Assembly: GCF_040436345.1 (NCBI RefSeq) | Contig: NC_133223.1 | Span: 15,404,613-15,468,612, forward strand | Length of the DNA stretch: 64,000 nt | Direction: 5' to 3' | Source of the DNA: Pagrus major | Taxonomy: Eukaryota > Chordata > Actinopteri > Spariformes > Sparidae | Part shown: positions 32,109-45,500 of the stretch, piece by piece | How the letters are laid out: each line of letters begins with the position of its first letter | How positions within the stretch are numbered: the stretch's first letter is position 1 | Notes under the pieces: model-generated | Database searches by the model: none | What the model saw: the letters and a program-made list of their open reading frames with translations, nothing else | What the model was told of the DNA's origin: nothing | Made by a program: the position numbers and the translations under genes

Positions 32109-32807
32109 ACTTAAAGTGTAACTCTCGCCAAAATGCAACCTAGGCTTTTTTCGTGAATGTACCCGAGTCAAACCTTCGTGTAAAAGCATAATTACGATGA
32201 AAAAGCCACTTTTAAGATTTACCGTAGTTTCGTTTTCGGGTCAAAATCATTTTCAATGGCGTGCTAGGGGCAGCTGTATGGTAGCATCAAAATCGCTATT
32301 TTTAAAACACTAAGAAGACTCGACACAACATGAAACTTTGCTCGTAGTATCACCAGGGTCTCTACGCATGAACACGAGCATTGAGAACATTGTTTGTGTA
32401 CACAGAGTTTACTAAAAAGAAGGTTTTTGAACAACTCACATTAGCAGTCGCTTGCTCTGCTCGCCACTGTCCTGCCAGTCGAGATGCGTCGATCCCCGGC
32501 GTAACATGGAGCTTTCTCCTCCATGTTACGCCGCACTCGGGGATCGACGCATCTCGACTGGCAGGACGGCTGCTGCTCCTGCTAACGTTCATGTTGTGTC
32601 GAGTCTTCTTAGTGTTTTAAAAATAGCGATTTTGATGCTACCATACAGCTGCCCCTAGCACGCAATTGAAAATGATTTTGACCAGAAAACGAAACTACGG
32701 TAAATCTTAAGTGGTTTTTTCATCGTAATTATGCTTTTACACGAAGGTTTGACTCGGGTACATTCACGAAAAAAGCCTAGGTTGCATTTTGGCGATTTTA
32801 ACTTAAA
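32109..32807. mobile_element. Nested foldback (long inverted repeat) element
   Basis: Outer arms of about 220 bp, 32,109-32,334 and 32,588-32,807, are near-identical inverted copies: TCGCCAAAATGCAACCTAGG on the left, its complement on the right. Inside lies a second palindrome with arms at about 32,468-32,512 and 32,519-32,567 (TGTCCTGCCAGTCGAGATGC and its inverse); the right arm carries about 6 extra bases. The 120 bp between the left outer arm and the inner palindrome has no partner. Overlapping frames on both strands are products of the palindrome. No transposase; a nonautonomous DNA element. Confidence 0.88.
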
Positions 32808-32909
32808 AAACTTTAAAAATATGATTTTTAATTTCAGGGTTTTAAAATTATGCCACATCAAATAGGCACATTCCAGGTTTAGGCTTTTTTAAACTTAAAC
32901 TTTAAAATG

Positions 32910-33390
32910 AAAATCAGTCATTATCTACTCATCCCCATGCTGATGGAAAGCGTTCTCCTAAGAAAACTCAAGTAGATGGGGACTTGCTTTAAAAAAACAA
33001 AAACAAAAACAAAAAAAAACATAAAATAGCTCCTTACAGCTTGTCCGTCATAATCCAAGTTTTCAGAAGCCCAGAGACCCTGAATTGATTACCTTTCAGT
33101 CGAAATCTGTTGATCTTCAGGAGACTTGGATCACGCCTGACACAGGCTGTATGGAGCCATTTTGGTTTGTTTTGGGTTGTTTGTTTACTTTGGTTGTTAA
33201 GGAGAATGCTGCTACACTGTTTTGCTGTGAAGCTCTAGAAATGTTTTGTGGACCATAAAACAGCAACTGAACTGTTCCTTGAAGTACTAGCCCTTAGTTG
33301 CACTTCTCCATTATATGGATCAAATATGGCATCACCCATGTCTCTGTCTTTCATTTTTGTTTACCTTTTTAATGCGTTCAATATAGATGT
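32910..33390. repeat. Dispersed repeat copy (pair with 44.5 kb)
   Basis: Contains an AAAAAC-rich run and then AAAATAGCTCCTTACAGCTT, GGAGACTTGGATCACGCC and AGGAGAATGCTG. The copy near 44,540-44,790 has the same ordered blocks, diverged. Confidence 0.65.
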
Positions 33391-33494
33391 TAAACACCTT
33401 AAAATAAACTTGACTTAATGTCCCAGACTCATAAGAATCTGTATTCTTATTTACAGGTGGAGTGGCAGACTTGCATCCAGGGTTTTATGATTTG

Positions 33495-33508
33495 TTTATT
33501 CATTTATT
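33495..33508 (-). terminator. Two AATAAA hexamers just after the morc3 stop
   Basis: TTTATT at 33,495-33,500 and 33,503-33,508 read as AATAAA on the minus strand, beginning only about 9 bp past the stop codon. If used, the 3' UTR is exceptionally short. No strong GT-rich downstream element is obvious. Confidence 0.4.
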
Positions 33509-33516
33509 GCTCTGTC

Positions 33517-36500
33517 CTACGTCCCTACTGGCATGAAAGACTCTTCACTGGAGAGAATCTGTTCAAGGATCTCATCGATTACATTACACTCATAGTTCAC
33601 TTGGTTCAGGTCCAGTGCAGGCACACGGTTTATGAGAAGGCGGCCGATGTTGTACCGAAGCTCCTTCAAACTGTGGGCAAAAAGAGAAACACAAGGCGTA
33701 AAATAACAAAAAAAAACATTTACAATGATGTTCTGCTGTTCCATTCATACAGGGCTTTGTCAATTAGTGGTAATTCATACACCATGAAAGACAATAAATG
33801 TTCCAACAATCCAACCTTCTGAATGTATCTGAGCTTGAATCTGTGCCAGAGGCTGGTGCTGTTCCTCCCGACTCCTTTCGATTTGTTTGTGCAGAAGAAT
33901 CAGTGGCTCTGTGTGCCTCTTGTGCTTTTTCTCTCTCCTGCTGCAGGCTCAGCCTGAGCTCTTCACACTGGGATGCCAGGTTTGCCCTTTCCTCCTCCAG
34001 ACTGTCCAACTGGTGGCGCAGCAAACAATGAACCCCAGGAGAAAAGAAAATGAATAAAAGAGGAAGGGTGAGCAGGTCAACATCAATGAAACAGGTTGAC
34101 AAAAACCTACATGGTCTAGCAAACAAAGTGTATATAGAAAGAACAAATGCAAAAGACAATGATCATATATAACTGTGGCATCTTACATAACTCTTTTTTT
34201 ATAGTTACCTTTATTTTACATGAAGTGCAAAGGAGGAATGTGCAACAAAAGCGAGGAAAAGCGAGGAAGTGGACTCAAGCATTTAACACAGAGCTGCAAT
34301 TAATGATCATTCTCAATGTCTATTAATCTATTGTTTTCTACATTAATTGATTTGTTGAATGTCCTGTTTTATCCTCAACCCAAAGTTATTCAGTTTGCTG
34401 TCATAGAGGAGAAAAGAAACTAGAAGATATTCACATTTGAGAAGCTGGAATCAGAGAATTTACTTTTTTTCCTTAAATGACTCACAGATCAATCGAGTAT
34501 CACATAGTTGGCAATTATTTAATAGTTCACAACTAATTGATTACTCATTTCAGTTAAATGTTCCCAAAGGCCAAGAATCAAACTTCACGCTTTCATGCAG
34601 CATTTCCCTGCTGTATTCATTATCTGATAGAATAAGGGAAATGTCATGCATTACAAGATAAGTCTGTTGGTCTTCCATATTGTCTGAAAACTATGGCAAA
34701 CACATCAGTGAGCCACATTGTTTTACTTTGTGACAAGCTCCTTCATTACAGCCAATATGGGTACTGTAGTTTATTTGGAGTCAATCCCATATACACTGTC
34801 CCGCTACCATAAATACTCAGTAATATTCTATAAAACTTGGAGTGCGCTCTCTTGGATCGAGAGAGGTGCGTCTCACCAAACTCCGATCAAACTGTCTACT
34901 GTCAAACTACGCTGTGCCGATAAACTATAAACCTATAAGACTTTTTTCTCGCGTTAAATGCTCTCAGAAACATACTGACTGTTTATCTGCAATAAAAAGA
35001 GAAAGTTTGTGAACTGGATGTGGCAGCCTTATTGTTTCTGTACTGTGAAAACGGAGGCTTAAAAAAAAAAAAAAGAAGATGAACAACGGGCGAAAACCAA
35101 GCACCTACCACAGCACTTTCTCTCTGTTTTCTCTATTCATGTAGTAGTAGTTTAAAATTATTTGTACCTTTCAACTGTATGGATAGCCCAGTTTTTTGCA
35201 AGGGCCAGCATTCCTTCCTTGTACGCTGAAGTAAACATGTATGTAACGCTGTGATCCTACCCTCTCACTGAAGTTACACAGTGCAGAAACAAGAGATAGG
35301 GTGGCAGAGTGGCTGAGACAGAGACACCATTCACCCTATTACGAGACACTGTACCATCAAAATGATTTTGAAGTTATTTTAAAGGTAAAAAAGTTATAAT
35401 GGAGCTTTAAATACTTCTTTAAGAAAAATACAGTAGTACAAGTATTGCCAGTCTTCTACTTTGAACGTATAATACAGCTGGACCACTGACCTGTGAGCGC
35501 AGTTCATCCCTCTCCTTGTTCCTCTGATCCAGTTCCCGTATCAAACGGTCAACTTGCAGTGTGATCTCATCAATGTCCTCTTCCTCCCCTTGCGCAGGAC
35601 TGGGTTTGGTCTCAGCAGTTGCCAATAAAGATTCTTTGTCCTTAATCAGTTCATTGACTTTCTGTTTGGCCTTCTCGAACAGACTTTTGTAGTCCTTCCC
35701 TCCCTCCGTTTCCTCTGTCTGGCTGGCCTGATGAGAGCACTCCTTCTTGACCTGAGTCAGCTCTTGTAGTCTGCTCTGAGCGTCTTGCAGTTGGCAGGTA
35801 AGTGCTCGGACCTGCTCTTTAAAGTCGTCTCTTTCCAGAGCTGTAGCCTCCATGAGATCTAAGAGCTGGTTTTGCTGTTCCTGTACTTCTATCATACTGG
35901 GGTAGTGAAGTGGAGAGTCTCTCCTGTCACTGACATCTGCAGAAGAAGGTCCAGCATCGTCCTCGCGACGAAGATGATCTGTCTCTCCTTTCTGCAAAGT
36001 CTGCTTTCCTTGATTCTCATCGCGAGTGTCACTCTGCCCTGCTATCTCCTCCCCTTGAGTCTGATTTAGGTCTTCCTCCTCCTTCTTCACTTTGGCTACA
36101 TCTGTCTGGGTGGTGATGCTGGCCACCTCTGCAGGTGGTGCTGGGGGGGACGGACTGGTTCCCACAGCTGTCACTGACACTGCAGAGCCCGTACCTGTGG
36201 CATTCGTCTCTGAGGGGTCATCCAGAGCAGCATCATCACTGCACTCCAACAACATGCCGACCTCACTTTGCTCCTTCTCTGCCTTCACTTTAGTCAAATC
36301 AAAGCCTGGCTTTTTTGGCTTGGGGGTACTGTCAGTCTCCAAGATGAAAATATCATCATCAGTATCATCTCCGTCATTATCAACAGGCACTGATGGCGAG
36401 CTCATTGGGCTCACATCCACCGATTTGGACGTACTAGGGGTGCCGAAAAGATGTCCATTAACTTTTGGTCTTTTGGGTGTTCTTTGTGGAGTAGAAGGCT

Positions 36501-39500
36501 GTGTTCTTTTCCCCCTGCAGTGCGCACAAAGCACAGTTAATATGACTCTTAAACAAATTAAAATGTATATATTTAAAGCACACTGAGACTGTTTAAACCT
36601 TCTCTGTGGTATGCTTAAGATCACAAACAACTCAAAAACATACCTTGGGATGCCTGCTGACAGTGAGCACACATTAGAAATAACTGGAAGACCACTGCTA
36701 CTGGAGGGGCTGCAAGCTAGAAAAGAAGAAAAAAGACATTTGATATTCTGTCAAACGCTCTCTCTTTCACACACACAAAGAGCAAGTTTTCTTACCAGCT
36801 TGAGAAATGGTGGAGGATTCAGCTCTTACAGCACCCCTTTTTGGTAACTGAGTGTTAACTCTGCTCCTTGGGGTAGTGGGGATGGGGGAAACGGTTGGCT
36901 GTTGAGAAGAACAACAAAAAGAAAAGAGCTTTTTTTCATTTGTGATAATTAATATTCCTAAACCACACCCACTTCTCTAATGAGGAAATTTTGTTAACAC
37001 AATCATTATCATTAGTGTCAGTGTTATTCCTTTGGTATCAGATGGGAAACGTACAGTTTGACGCAGCTGCCGTTTCAGGGCCTGGTTTTGCCTGGTGAGT
37101 TCAGCCAGAGCCTGCTCTTCTTTGCGCTTCCGTTCCTCCTCTGCCTAGAAAAAACAATCCCCAAGTGCTATTAATCACATTTATGGAATCAAAAATCACT
37201 AATATCACAAACTACTTAATACAAATCATGAGGAGGTAACAGAAGGCAGAAAAATGGCAGACGATTTACAGCAGATGATGTGTCCGTACCTTTTGTCTTT
37301 GCATCTCTTTATTCTTTTTTTCTTCCCGCTCTCTGTAAAAAATAAATCACACTTTTTTATTATTTATGATCATTTCTAATGCTCAGTTAACCTGTTAAAA
37401 CGTTTAAAACAAAGATGTGCTATTCTTATTGAGTCTAACTATTCAATTCAATTTTTGGCAAATGTTGTGGCAGTGTTTTTCACTGAAGCAGGACTCACTG
37501 TAGTTTGTAGGTCTTGCGGTATGAAGGCTGCTCATCATCTGAGTCCTCGGGCTCCTCCTCTACCCCGCAGCTCCTGGGAGGGCAAATTAGAGAATTAGAA
37601 TATTGAAAACATAAGTAAACATCCACTGAGTCCGAGCTATGTTTGGGTTAGACTGCCATTAGAATGCCATTGCCTGCTCAGTACTTTACTGTCACTGTAT
37701 AACTCTTTGGTATGGGAACCTTTTCATGAATCATGCCCCTTGGAGAACACCACACACTATAACAGACAAACAGAGTCACAGCTGATCACAGTAGATCCAC
37801 CTTTTCTAGGCGACGTCTTGTGTATGAAATGGCTGTATCCTCACAATGCTGTGTTATCATTTACTATTATAATCTGGTCATGGGTCATTTCATCCTGTCC
37901 TTGGGGGAGAAGATAAAAAATATATATAAAATAAAGTATCCTGTATCATAAATAGATATCTGGCATTTGTTGGGCGCACCCTAATACTCAGTTTTGATCA
38001 GTTTTCTATCACTAGCTGATCCAGAAAGGGAAAGCAGCATGAGGCTGGGCCAGTCTGTTGTTTGCGTTCCTTTTTCTTTATCTATAAATGTAACAGTTCA
38101 GTCGGGTAGGGATTTTCATGACAGTAATGCAGTTACAATTTAAAGCAGTTTCAAGGACTTTATCAAAAGTCCGAGCACTTTTCAGACCTGGAATACACCA
38201 CATTAAAATTCATACACTTTCAAGTATTTCCAGAACCCGTATGAACCATGCACATCACACTGTGATTATTGCAACAGATTGTTGGCTAATGCTCTGCTTA
38301 CCTGAACTGAGGATCAGGGTTCAAAGCACAGTACCATTTTTCTGGCAGCTTGCTGCAGTCGATCCCATCAGGGAGTTTGCGCCATTTCAAACACTTATCA
38401 CACTGTGCCCAGTTTTGATCTGGTCGCTTCCTGAGGACACAGATAGAGGCAAATAACAGAGCATTTTGACAACATGGTGAGAAAAATGTAGGTGTAGAAT
38501 TCATGCTGTCACTTCAAAATGTACTGACATGGTATCTTCCACTGGGATGCAGTCGGGATTCTCTTTTATTCTCTTGTGGCGGATTTCTCTCCAGTACTCC
38601 TCCAGTTTGGTCCCCAAAGTGTTTATAGTTTTCCTGAACCAAAACATAGATAACTTATCTTTTGTGTGGAAAATCCAAACTCACAGAAATGCATTTGGAA
38701 TATAATCACACTAATGTGAGCAAAACTCAGTATGGCACCAGTGCCCTTACCTGTACTTATCTGTCTGATCAAAACTCTGTTTGTTGTGGGTAGGATCCAG
38801 AAAGTTACACTCTATGACTCCAATGACCCCCACACCCATGTTGTTGGCCTGGAGAGGGCAAAGATTCATAAGAACACTGCATGATGACATTACGAAGCAC
38901 TTGGAAATGTGTGTAACTAACCAAAACAACAGACACTCACCTTGAGCTGGCAGCCCACACGTTCATACCCTTTGATGAGCCGATTCTTATGATACATCAT
39001 AACGCCATACTGGTCTTTACTTTTGGTGTTATAACCAAAAGTGATAGGAACACGTCTGGTCTGAAATAACATTAAGGAAAACTCAAGAGCATAGAGGGGT
39101 TCACATATATAATGTTTCCAAATAAACACATTTATAAACACTCAACGTACATTTTAAACTAGAGGGAGAATTGTCAAAAAAAAAGCACAGCACAAGAGGA
39201 CCTGTGATGAAAGGATACCAGGAAGGTGGGCTTGTAGTGGTCCTTTTGGATGAGGGCCAGACTCTTTGCAATGAGCTGAGATTTCACCTTTTGACCACGT
39301 ATGACCACCTGCATCCGAGGCTTCAGGTAGAGAATACTGCAATACGCCTACAGTCATTAAAGACACAGGAAGTTAAAAAAAGAATTTGGTGTTGTGACTG
39401 TGTGGATGAAGCATATAAATGATATGATTAGGAAATTTTGAAACATGTATTACTGTTCCTCACCCGCAGTGAGTAAACACTCTCAGGAGTGTATGATGTC

Positions 39501-42500
39501 ACCCCTGGATGTGGAGATTTGTCGTTCATTGCCTCGTAGATGTCAGATGGAATTCGGATATCATAACGGTCACTCGTAAAATCAAACTCTGTTGTATCGG
39601 TAGATGTTCTATTGCAAAAAGGGAAAACAGAAAATCAAATCTTGTTGTTTCAGGAAGAAGTAAACATCTTTGTAGGTGTGGACTGAAGACAGACCTGCGG
39701 AGATTCCAGATGATGATCCGTGTGCCGGTTGTCCCTGTGGACCAGGAGGAACTGATGGCATTGATTTCTTGGAGCAGTTCTGCTTGTGTCTTGTAAGGAG
39801 AGTAGCACAGGATGTCCTGCAGACTGGCGTTGTGCTCCTCTCTTACCCTGAGTAAGCTGAAGTTAAGGACAACTTGCAGCAACACTTGGACAAATGGAAA
39901 AAAGATTGCCTGGTAGGGCCGTCATTTGGATGAAGCTTTGCATTCCTCCACAATGCACAAATGCAGGCAGGAAATTTGCATGAAGGCAACCACAAACAAA
40001 CATGGAGGACTTTAAAAGGTGATACAGAACAGGGTAATTATAAACAGGAGAAGGCCGCCAACCAGCCAACACATGATACTTTAAAAATGGCAATCAAAAA
40101 GGAAGACATATACATTTACACTTCATGTATTTAGATGACACAATATGTCTTACTGCAGTAGGTAAAGGATATACTGGTTTCTTTCTCCCTTCTCAAAGCA
40201 GACGATAGGTACGATTATTTGCTTAGCATCAATCTCCTCTAGGTAAGTCTGAGAGAGCATCCCGACACACAAGGTATTCTTTGATTTGGAGAAGACGATG
40301 GCGTCTTTGCCCAGACGCATGGATCCAGACTTGAAACCGTTGCCATAGATACCAATTGGCTCTAGACCGTTTATAGCAGTCTTGTCACTGTAACCAAAGC
40401 TTGAGGGGGAAAAATGTGGTTTAGTGAGTATATGAATCGTATCATTGTTCATACATAAATAAAGCCTCACATATAGAATTTGTTTTTAAAGGGTTTAAGC
40501 AGTCATTATGAGGTATGTCAGTGCAATGTCAAAATCAAGTGGATCATTAAATTCTACAACAAACAACAAATATCCACATTTAATTGTTAGCAAAATGAAT
40601 ATTTGTTAATATAAGGTAACACAGATTTGTCCATGATTTTACATAAAGTATCAAGCAGCAGTGTCCTTACCTGAGCATCTTATGCATCGTTTCATGATCC
40701 AGTCCATTTCCATTATCCATAAAGGTGAGGCATTCTTGTCCTTGAACCACAGTCTTATCAATCCAGAACTGTTTGGCACTGACATCTGGGTCATAGGCAT
40801 TGTCTGAAAAATGAAAACATTTTTAAGGGCAACTTAAATTCACATGAAAATCTAAATCTCCCGCGTTTAAAGCTCTTACATTGCACTGATCTAAAACTGT
40901 ACAGAGGACCGACTGATATTTTCCCAGGATTTTTGGGTGCAGTAAGATGCAAATGGTAAAAAACAGCCTTATCAGGGTAGAATGAGTTTTGCCATGCAGT
41001 TTTAGCGACTGCTTGCAAGGCATATCTCTTCCCTTATTTGCACGGTAGGATGTGTTGCTCCCATGCTTTGAATTGTGGGCGGACATTAGGCTAATGTTAC
41101 TTATGTAGGAAGCATGTCGGAGGGAGGCAGAGATCATCTGCGAGTGATTAAAAAACTCACTGAGTGTTTCCTAAAACGGACATGTTGGGCACATGATGGA
41201 TTTTATGAACTTGCTGGGAAGCACGAACTGGACGAGACTCATGCTGAGCTGAGTTAGGCATTTTCACCTGAAGCTAACGTTTGCAGCCATAAATAATAAC
41301 TGTCACAGCAAGCCCAGCTACTCAGCCCAGATCTGAAGAGGCGCTGTCATCTTTGCTGTCCAACTCTGAGAGAGGTGTGTGCAGCAGAGTCAATAGATGC
41401 CTTATCTTAAAGCTGCCATGTGAAAACAATATTATTGTAGATTACAACAAACGTGTAGGTCACTGCAGATGGATCAATGTTTTGTTTTTGCAATGTTTAT
41501 GTATTGAAAAGATCCAGTTTTTATATTGAGGACTGCTGTAGTATGATTATTGGAAAGACTATGTGAATAAAAGGGAAATTTAAGTGATGAAAAAGTAGCC
41601 ATGTGCAGTAATATAAATCATTGAGGATGCCATACACTGAGATGCATTGAGAAGCGTTTTGCATTCGAATCGTTGACAGCTGAATCGTAATTGAATTGAA
41701 TCGTGAGGCCAGTAAAGATTCACACCTCTATTATCTACAGAGCATCAGTTATCAGATAATAAACCAATAACAGATAGCAAAGTACCACTTTAATATACCA
41801 TACTTGAATTTGAACTACAGGCTGACCACTGCACTCTTTTGATACAACATGTTGTGGCTGCCTTTAACTCAGCATTCTAGTGAGACATCAGCTCACTCTC
41901 CAGCTGAGGTCATCACTATTTAAAAAGCTTTCACAGACCAGTGAGAGAAGTGTCTTAAGCATACATTAATAAGGGATAAGACTACAGCAAACACATCAAG
42001 GAACAAAGCTCAGAGCAGCATTTTTGGTTATGATTTAGTTCTGAAGTATGTAGATTTGTACAAATTACAGGACAATCAATTTAGGTTAAATTGGTGACAA
42101 CTGAAAACACAGTAAAACTAATTCCTTAAAAAATATATATACTAACCAATTGTTTCACATGTTTGGAATATATTTTAAGTGGTAACCTGATTGTTCTTAT
42201 AACAGCATTTCATCAATGACCATACACTTTACATGTTATTATTTGAATTAGGCAATTTTAATGTTGATGCTATCAGGTAAACATGGGGTGTGGTTAAACA
42301 CAATGGTGTTATAAGAGAATTGTTAAATTCAAATGTTTGCTGCAGGTTAATGCAAATACAATGTCTGTTTTCAGTTTCAGTTTTGTTTTCCAGTGTTGCC
42401 TCTACCTTCATTCAGGAGTGGCGTACCACCAAGAACATTAACACCACAGGTAGATGAAATAGAAGATATATTATAAAAAAACACAAACAAGTATAAGGTC

Positions 42501-45500
42501 CACAGGATAGAAGTAGACCTTTAATCATGGTAAATTAACTAAGTATAAACAATATTAGTGCTGTAATCACTTATAGCACTAGAACCAAAACTAGGACCAA
42601 CAGCAATGGACTTGGAACAATTGCCAATAATTAACTCCTGCCACCACTGCTTCAAAACAATTACAGAGGAAACACTCCATAGATATCTGTCCCAGTGACT
42701 GAGAAAATGCATCCCAATTGCATTTTAATGTACTTAAACATAGCTGGATTTATTCACAAAAATAAACAGCACATCCAGTAGTCACATGATCATTATGTAA
42801 TCCAACAGTGTTAATCATGCAGATCACCCGAGGACATCACTAGTAGGTTGTAGGTAGTCAAATCGAAACTTAAGCAGGCAGCCTGTTTATCGTGAATATA
42901 CAACCATGTGATGATGACTCACCTATGAGCTCAGCTATAGCACTGAAGGGCCAGGTGTGGCTGGTGGAATTTGTATGAAGAAACTTGGGACAGAGCTGCA
43001 AGAGGAACAAATAAAAAAATGACTCAATAGTTACATATGGTTTTCAAACCTATTTTCATAACCCAGTCTATTTAAATTAAATCAAGATGTCTTTAGCCTT
43101 AAGTGCATCAACATTTTGAGGCCACAAACATTTTTAATGGTGAAGATACATAGTTAGTCTATTAGTCACCAACAGCTGCATGTGCCTTACACAGGCAGAG
43201 GATTATGATTTCCAAGTATTTTTCTATGAATAAAGACATGTGTCATTGTTCAAAAACAGAATGAGCATTATGGGATCTACCAAAAAACTAAACATCTTCT
43301 AAAAGGTTTACACGTACAAGTCTGCTTATTTTATATTGATTTCTTATTCAGTGTTGTGCTGTCACTAATTTAACTAAAACTAAAATAACAATCACTGTAT
43401 CTCATAGGCCTAAAGTGTAATAATTAATGTATTATGTGGTCTTCTTATTTTTGCTTTTATTTGACATTTCATGGTAAAGAGAGACAGGAAATGTGGGGAG
43501 AAAGAATGAGAGTGGGATGAAATGCAACAAAAGGTTCCCTGTCAGACGATGCCCCCAACAAAATTATACTCTGAATGCTGAAACAAGCTCATGTCTTGTG
43601 TTGTCTGGACAGAGAAACAGTGAAATCTTTTTGTTTTCACAAATGTTGTTGTTGACACTTTTGTGATGTGGTGTCGAGACTTTTTGTCCCACAGTGTGAT
43701 AACCAATGGAAATAGAGGACACAAACATGAAAAAGTAGAACATTTTTCAGAAAACTTTGTGTTAAATTATATATTTGTTTTGTTGCAGTTAGTTAGTGTT
43801 AAAGTTAGTGTTTTCATAACGCAGTTTGATTTAAGTTTGTTGGCACATGTCAAGAACATTTTTTTTCTTAAATACGAACTGCAAAAATAGTACAGATGTT
43901 TTCACTCAAAAATAAATATTCTGTCATTTTCTACTCAGGCTCCTGCAGATGGTGTGGGAATTAAATAGTTTTGAATTCAGAAATCATTATATGGTAGAGA
44001 ACGTATCAGAATGTGAGAGCAGGGGAGATTCTCCTTCACCTAAGGTGTGGGAGTTTGTTAGTATAAGAACAGGTCAGGAAGTCACATGAGGGGCGGTTCT
44101 CCTTGCCTGGGGTGTTAACAGGACAGTAGATAGGATGACATTTGCTGTCCAATAAAACATCAAAGGGTCATTGCCCTGGGAAAGGCATGATCAACACAAA
44201 ATTCAGGGGGTCACTGAATGGAGCAGGAGTAATTAACAACTGTCGTGAAGAATGTAACCCCTATTCTGTTGTGTTTAAGTCAGAAACATTTGGAAGACTG
44301 CAGAGAACACTGTGGGTCCTCTCTCCATGCTGCATGTGTCAAAGAGATCTGATTCATCACACTGAGGCTAAAATTCTTCAGAGAATTAGCAACTCTCTAC
44401 TTCAACAAGGAGAATTTCCCTTACAATGGAAAGTCAGGTGAGGTTTCGTAGTCCACAAAAATATCTGCCACTTTACAGCAAAACAGCATTGCAGCATTTT
44501 CCTAAACAATTGAACAAGATTGTGAATAAAAACAACCTAAACAAAAATAACAACAAACCAAAAACATAAAACGGTCCCATAAAGCTCGTCCGGGAGCAGA
44601 CTGGGATCTCGGGGCACATGGAGACTTGGATTACGCCCGATTAACTGTATGGATCATTTCATCCTTTTCCTCATTCAATCTTTCACTTTTTTTCAGTTGT
44701 TCAGGAGAATGCTGTAACGCTGTTCTGCTGTAGAGCTCCTTAAGTGGATGACAAAACTTCATCCAACTTTCTATCGGCATGTGGGTAAGAAGATAATGTC
44801 GTGGCAACTGAAAACCCGTCGCTTGTCTAGTGCAGATAAGAGTTTGACACAATATTTCTTTTCTAGAAGTTCTTTTATTGCTTGCAAGCAAGAGTCACAC
44901 ATCAGCAGCACATAGATGTTGACTGAAATCCAATACACACAATTGTAGAGGTCACAAGGTTACATCTGGACCACTTAGAATAACACTCCCATTATCTCCA
45001 CTTTCTCCACTGGTTAACATAAATTTAACATACACGTACATCCCATAGTTTATATATCATATACCAACCATTCTCAGAACACATATTTCCAGGAGAGGTT
45101 ACACAGAAAGGTTACAAAAATACTCCTCAGGATGAACTCCTTGGACTCCTTGGACAAGAGTCTGTTGTCTTATCTATGTTCGGTTTTTCAACCCTCTGTC
45201 ACATATGCTCTGAAACCATATACTCTGCAACCATAAAACTGTCACATGACATAAACCATGGGAGACCCATAGACACAATGTTTTCACTCCTAACACATCT
45301 TCTATACTTGTTAAGTTTCATATGCAAGAATAACATATCAGAATAACAAACATTTGGGAATTTCCCTCACAATAACGAGAGTTTTCATTTTAAGTTAAAC
45401 TTATCCTTTAAGTGGAGTAACAAGAGTGACATCAGTAGTTAACTACCAAACCAGAGGACAAAGTTGGCCTTAATAAACCCCATGATTTGAAGTGATTCAC

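Noticed and set aside
32362-32658. Three overlapping frames on both strands with similar residues
   Set aside because: They come from the inner palindrome of the foldback element, not from a gene.
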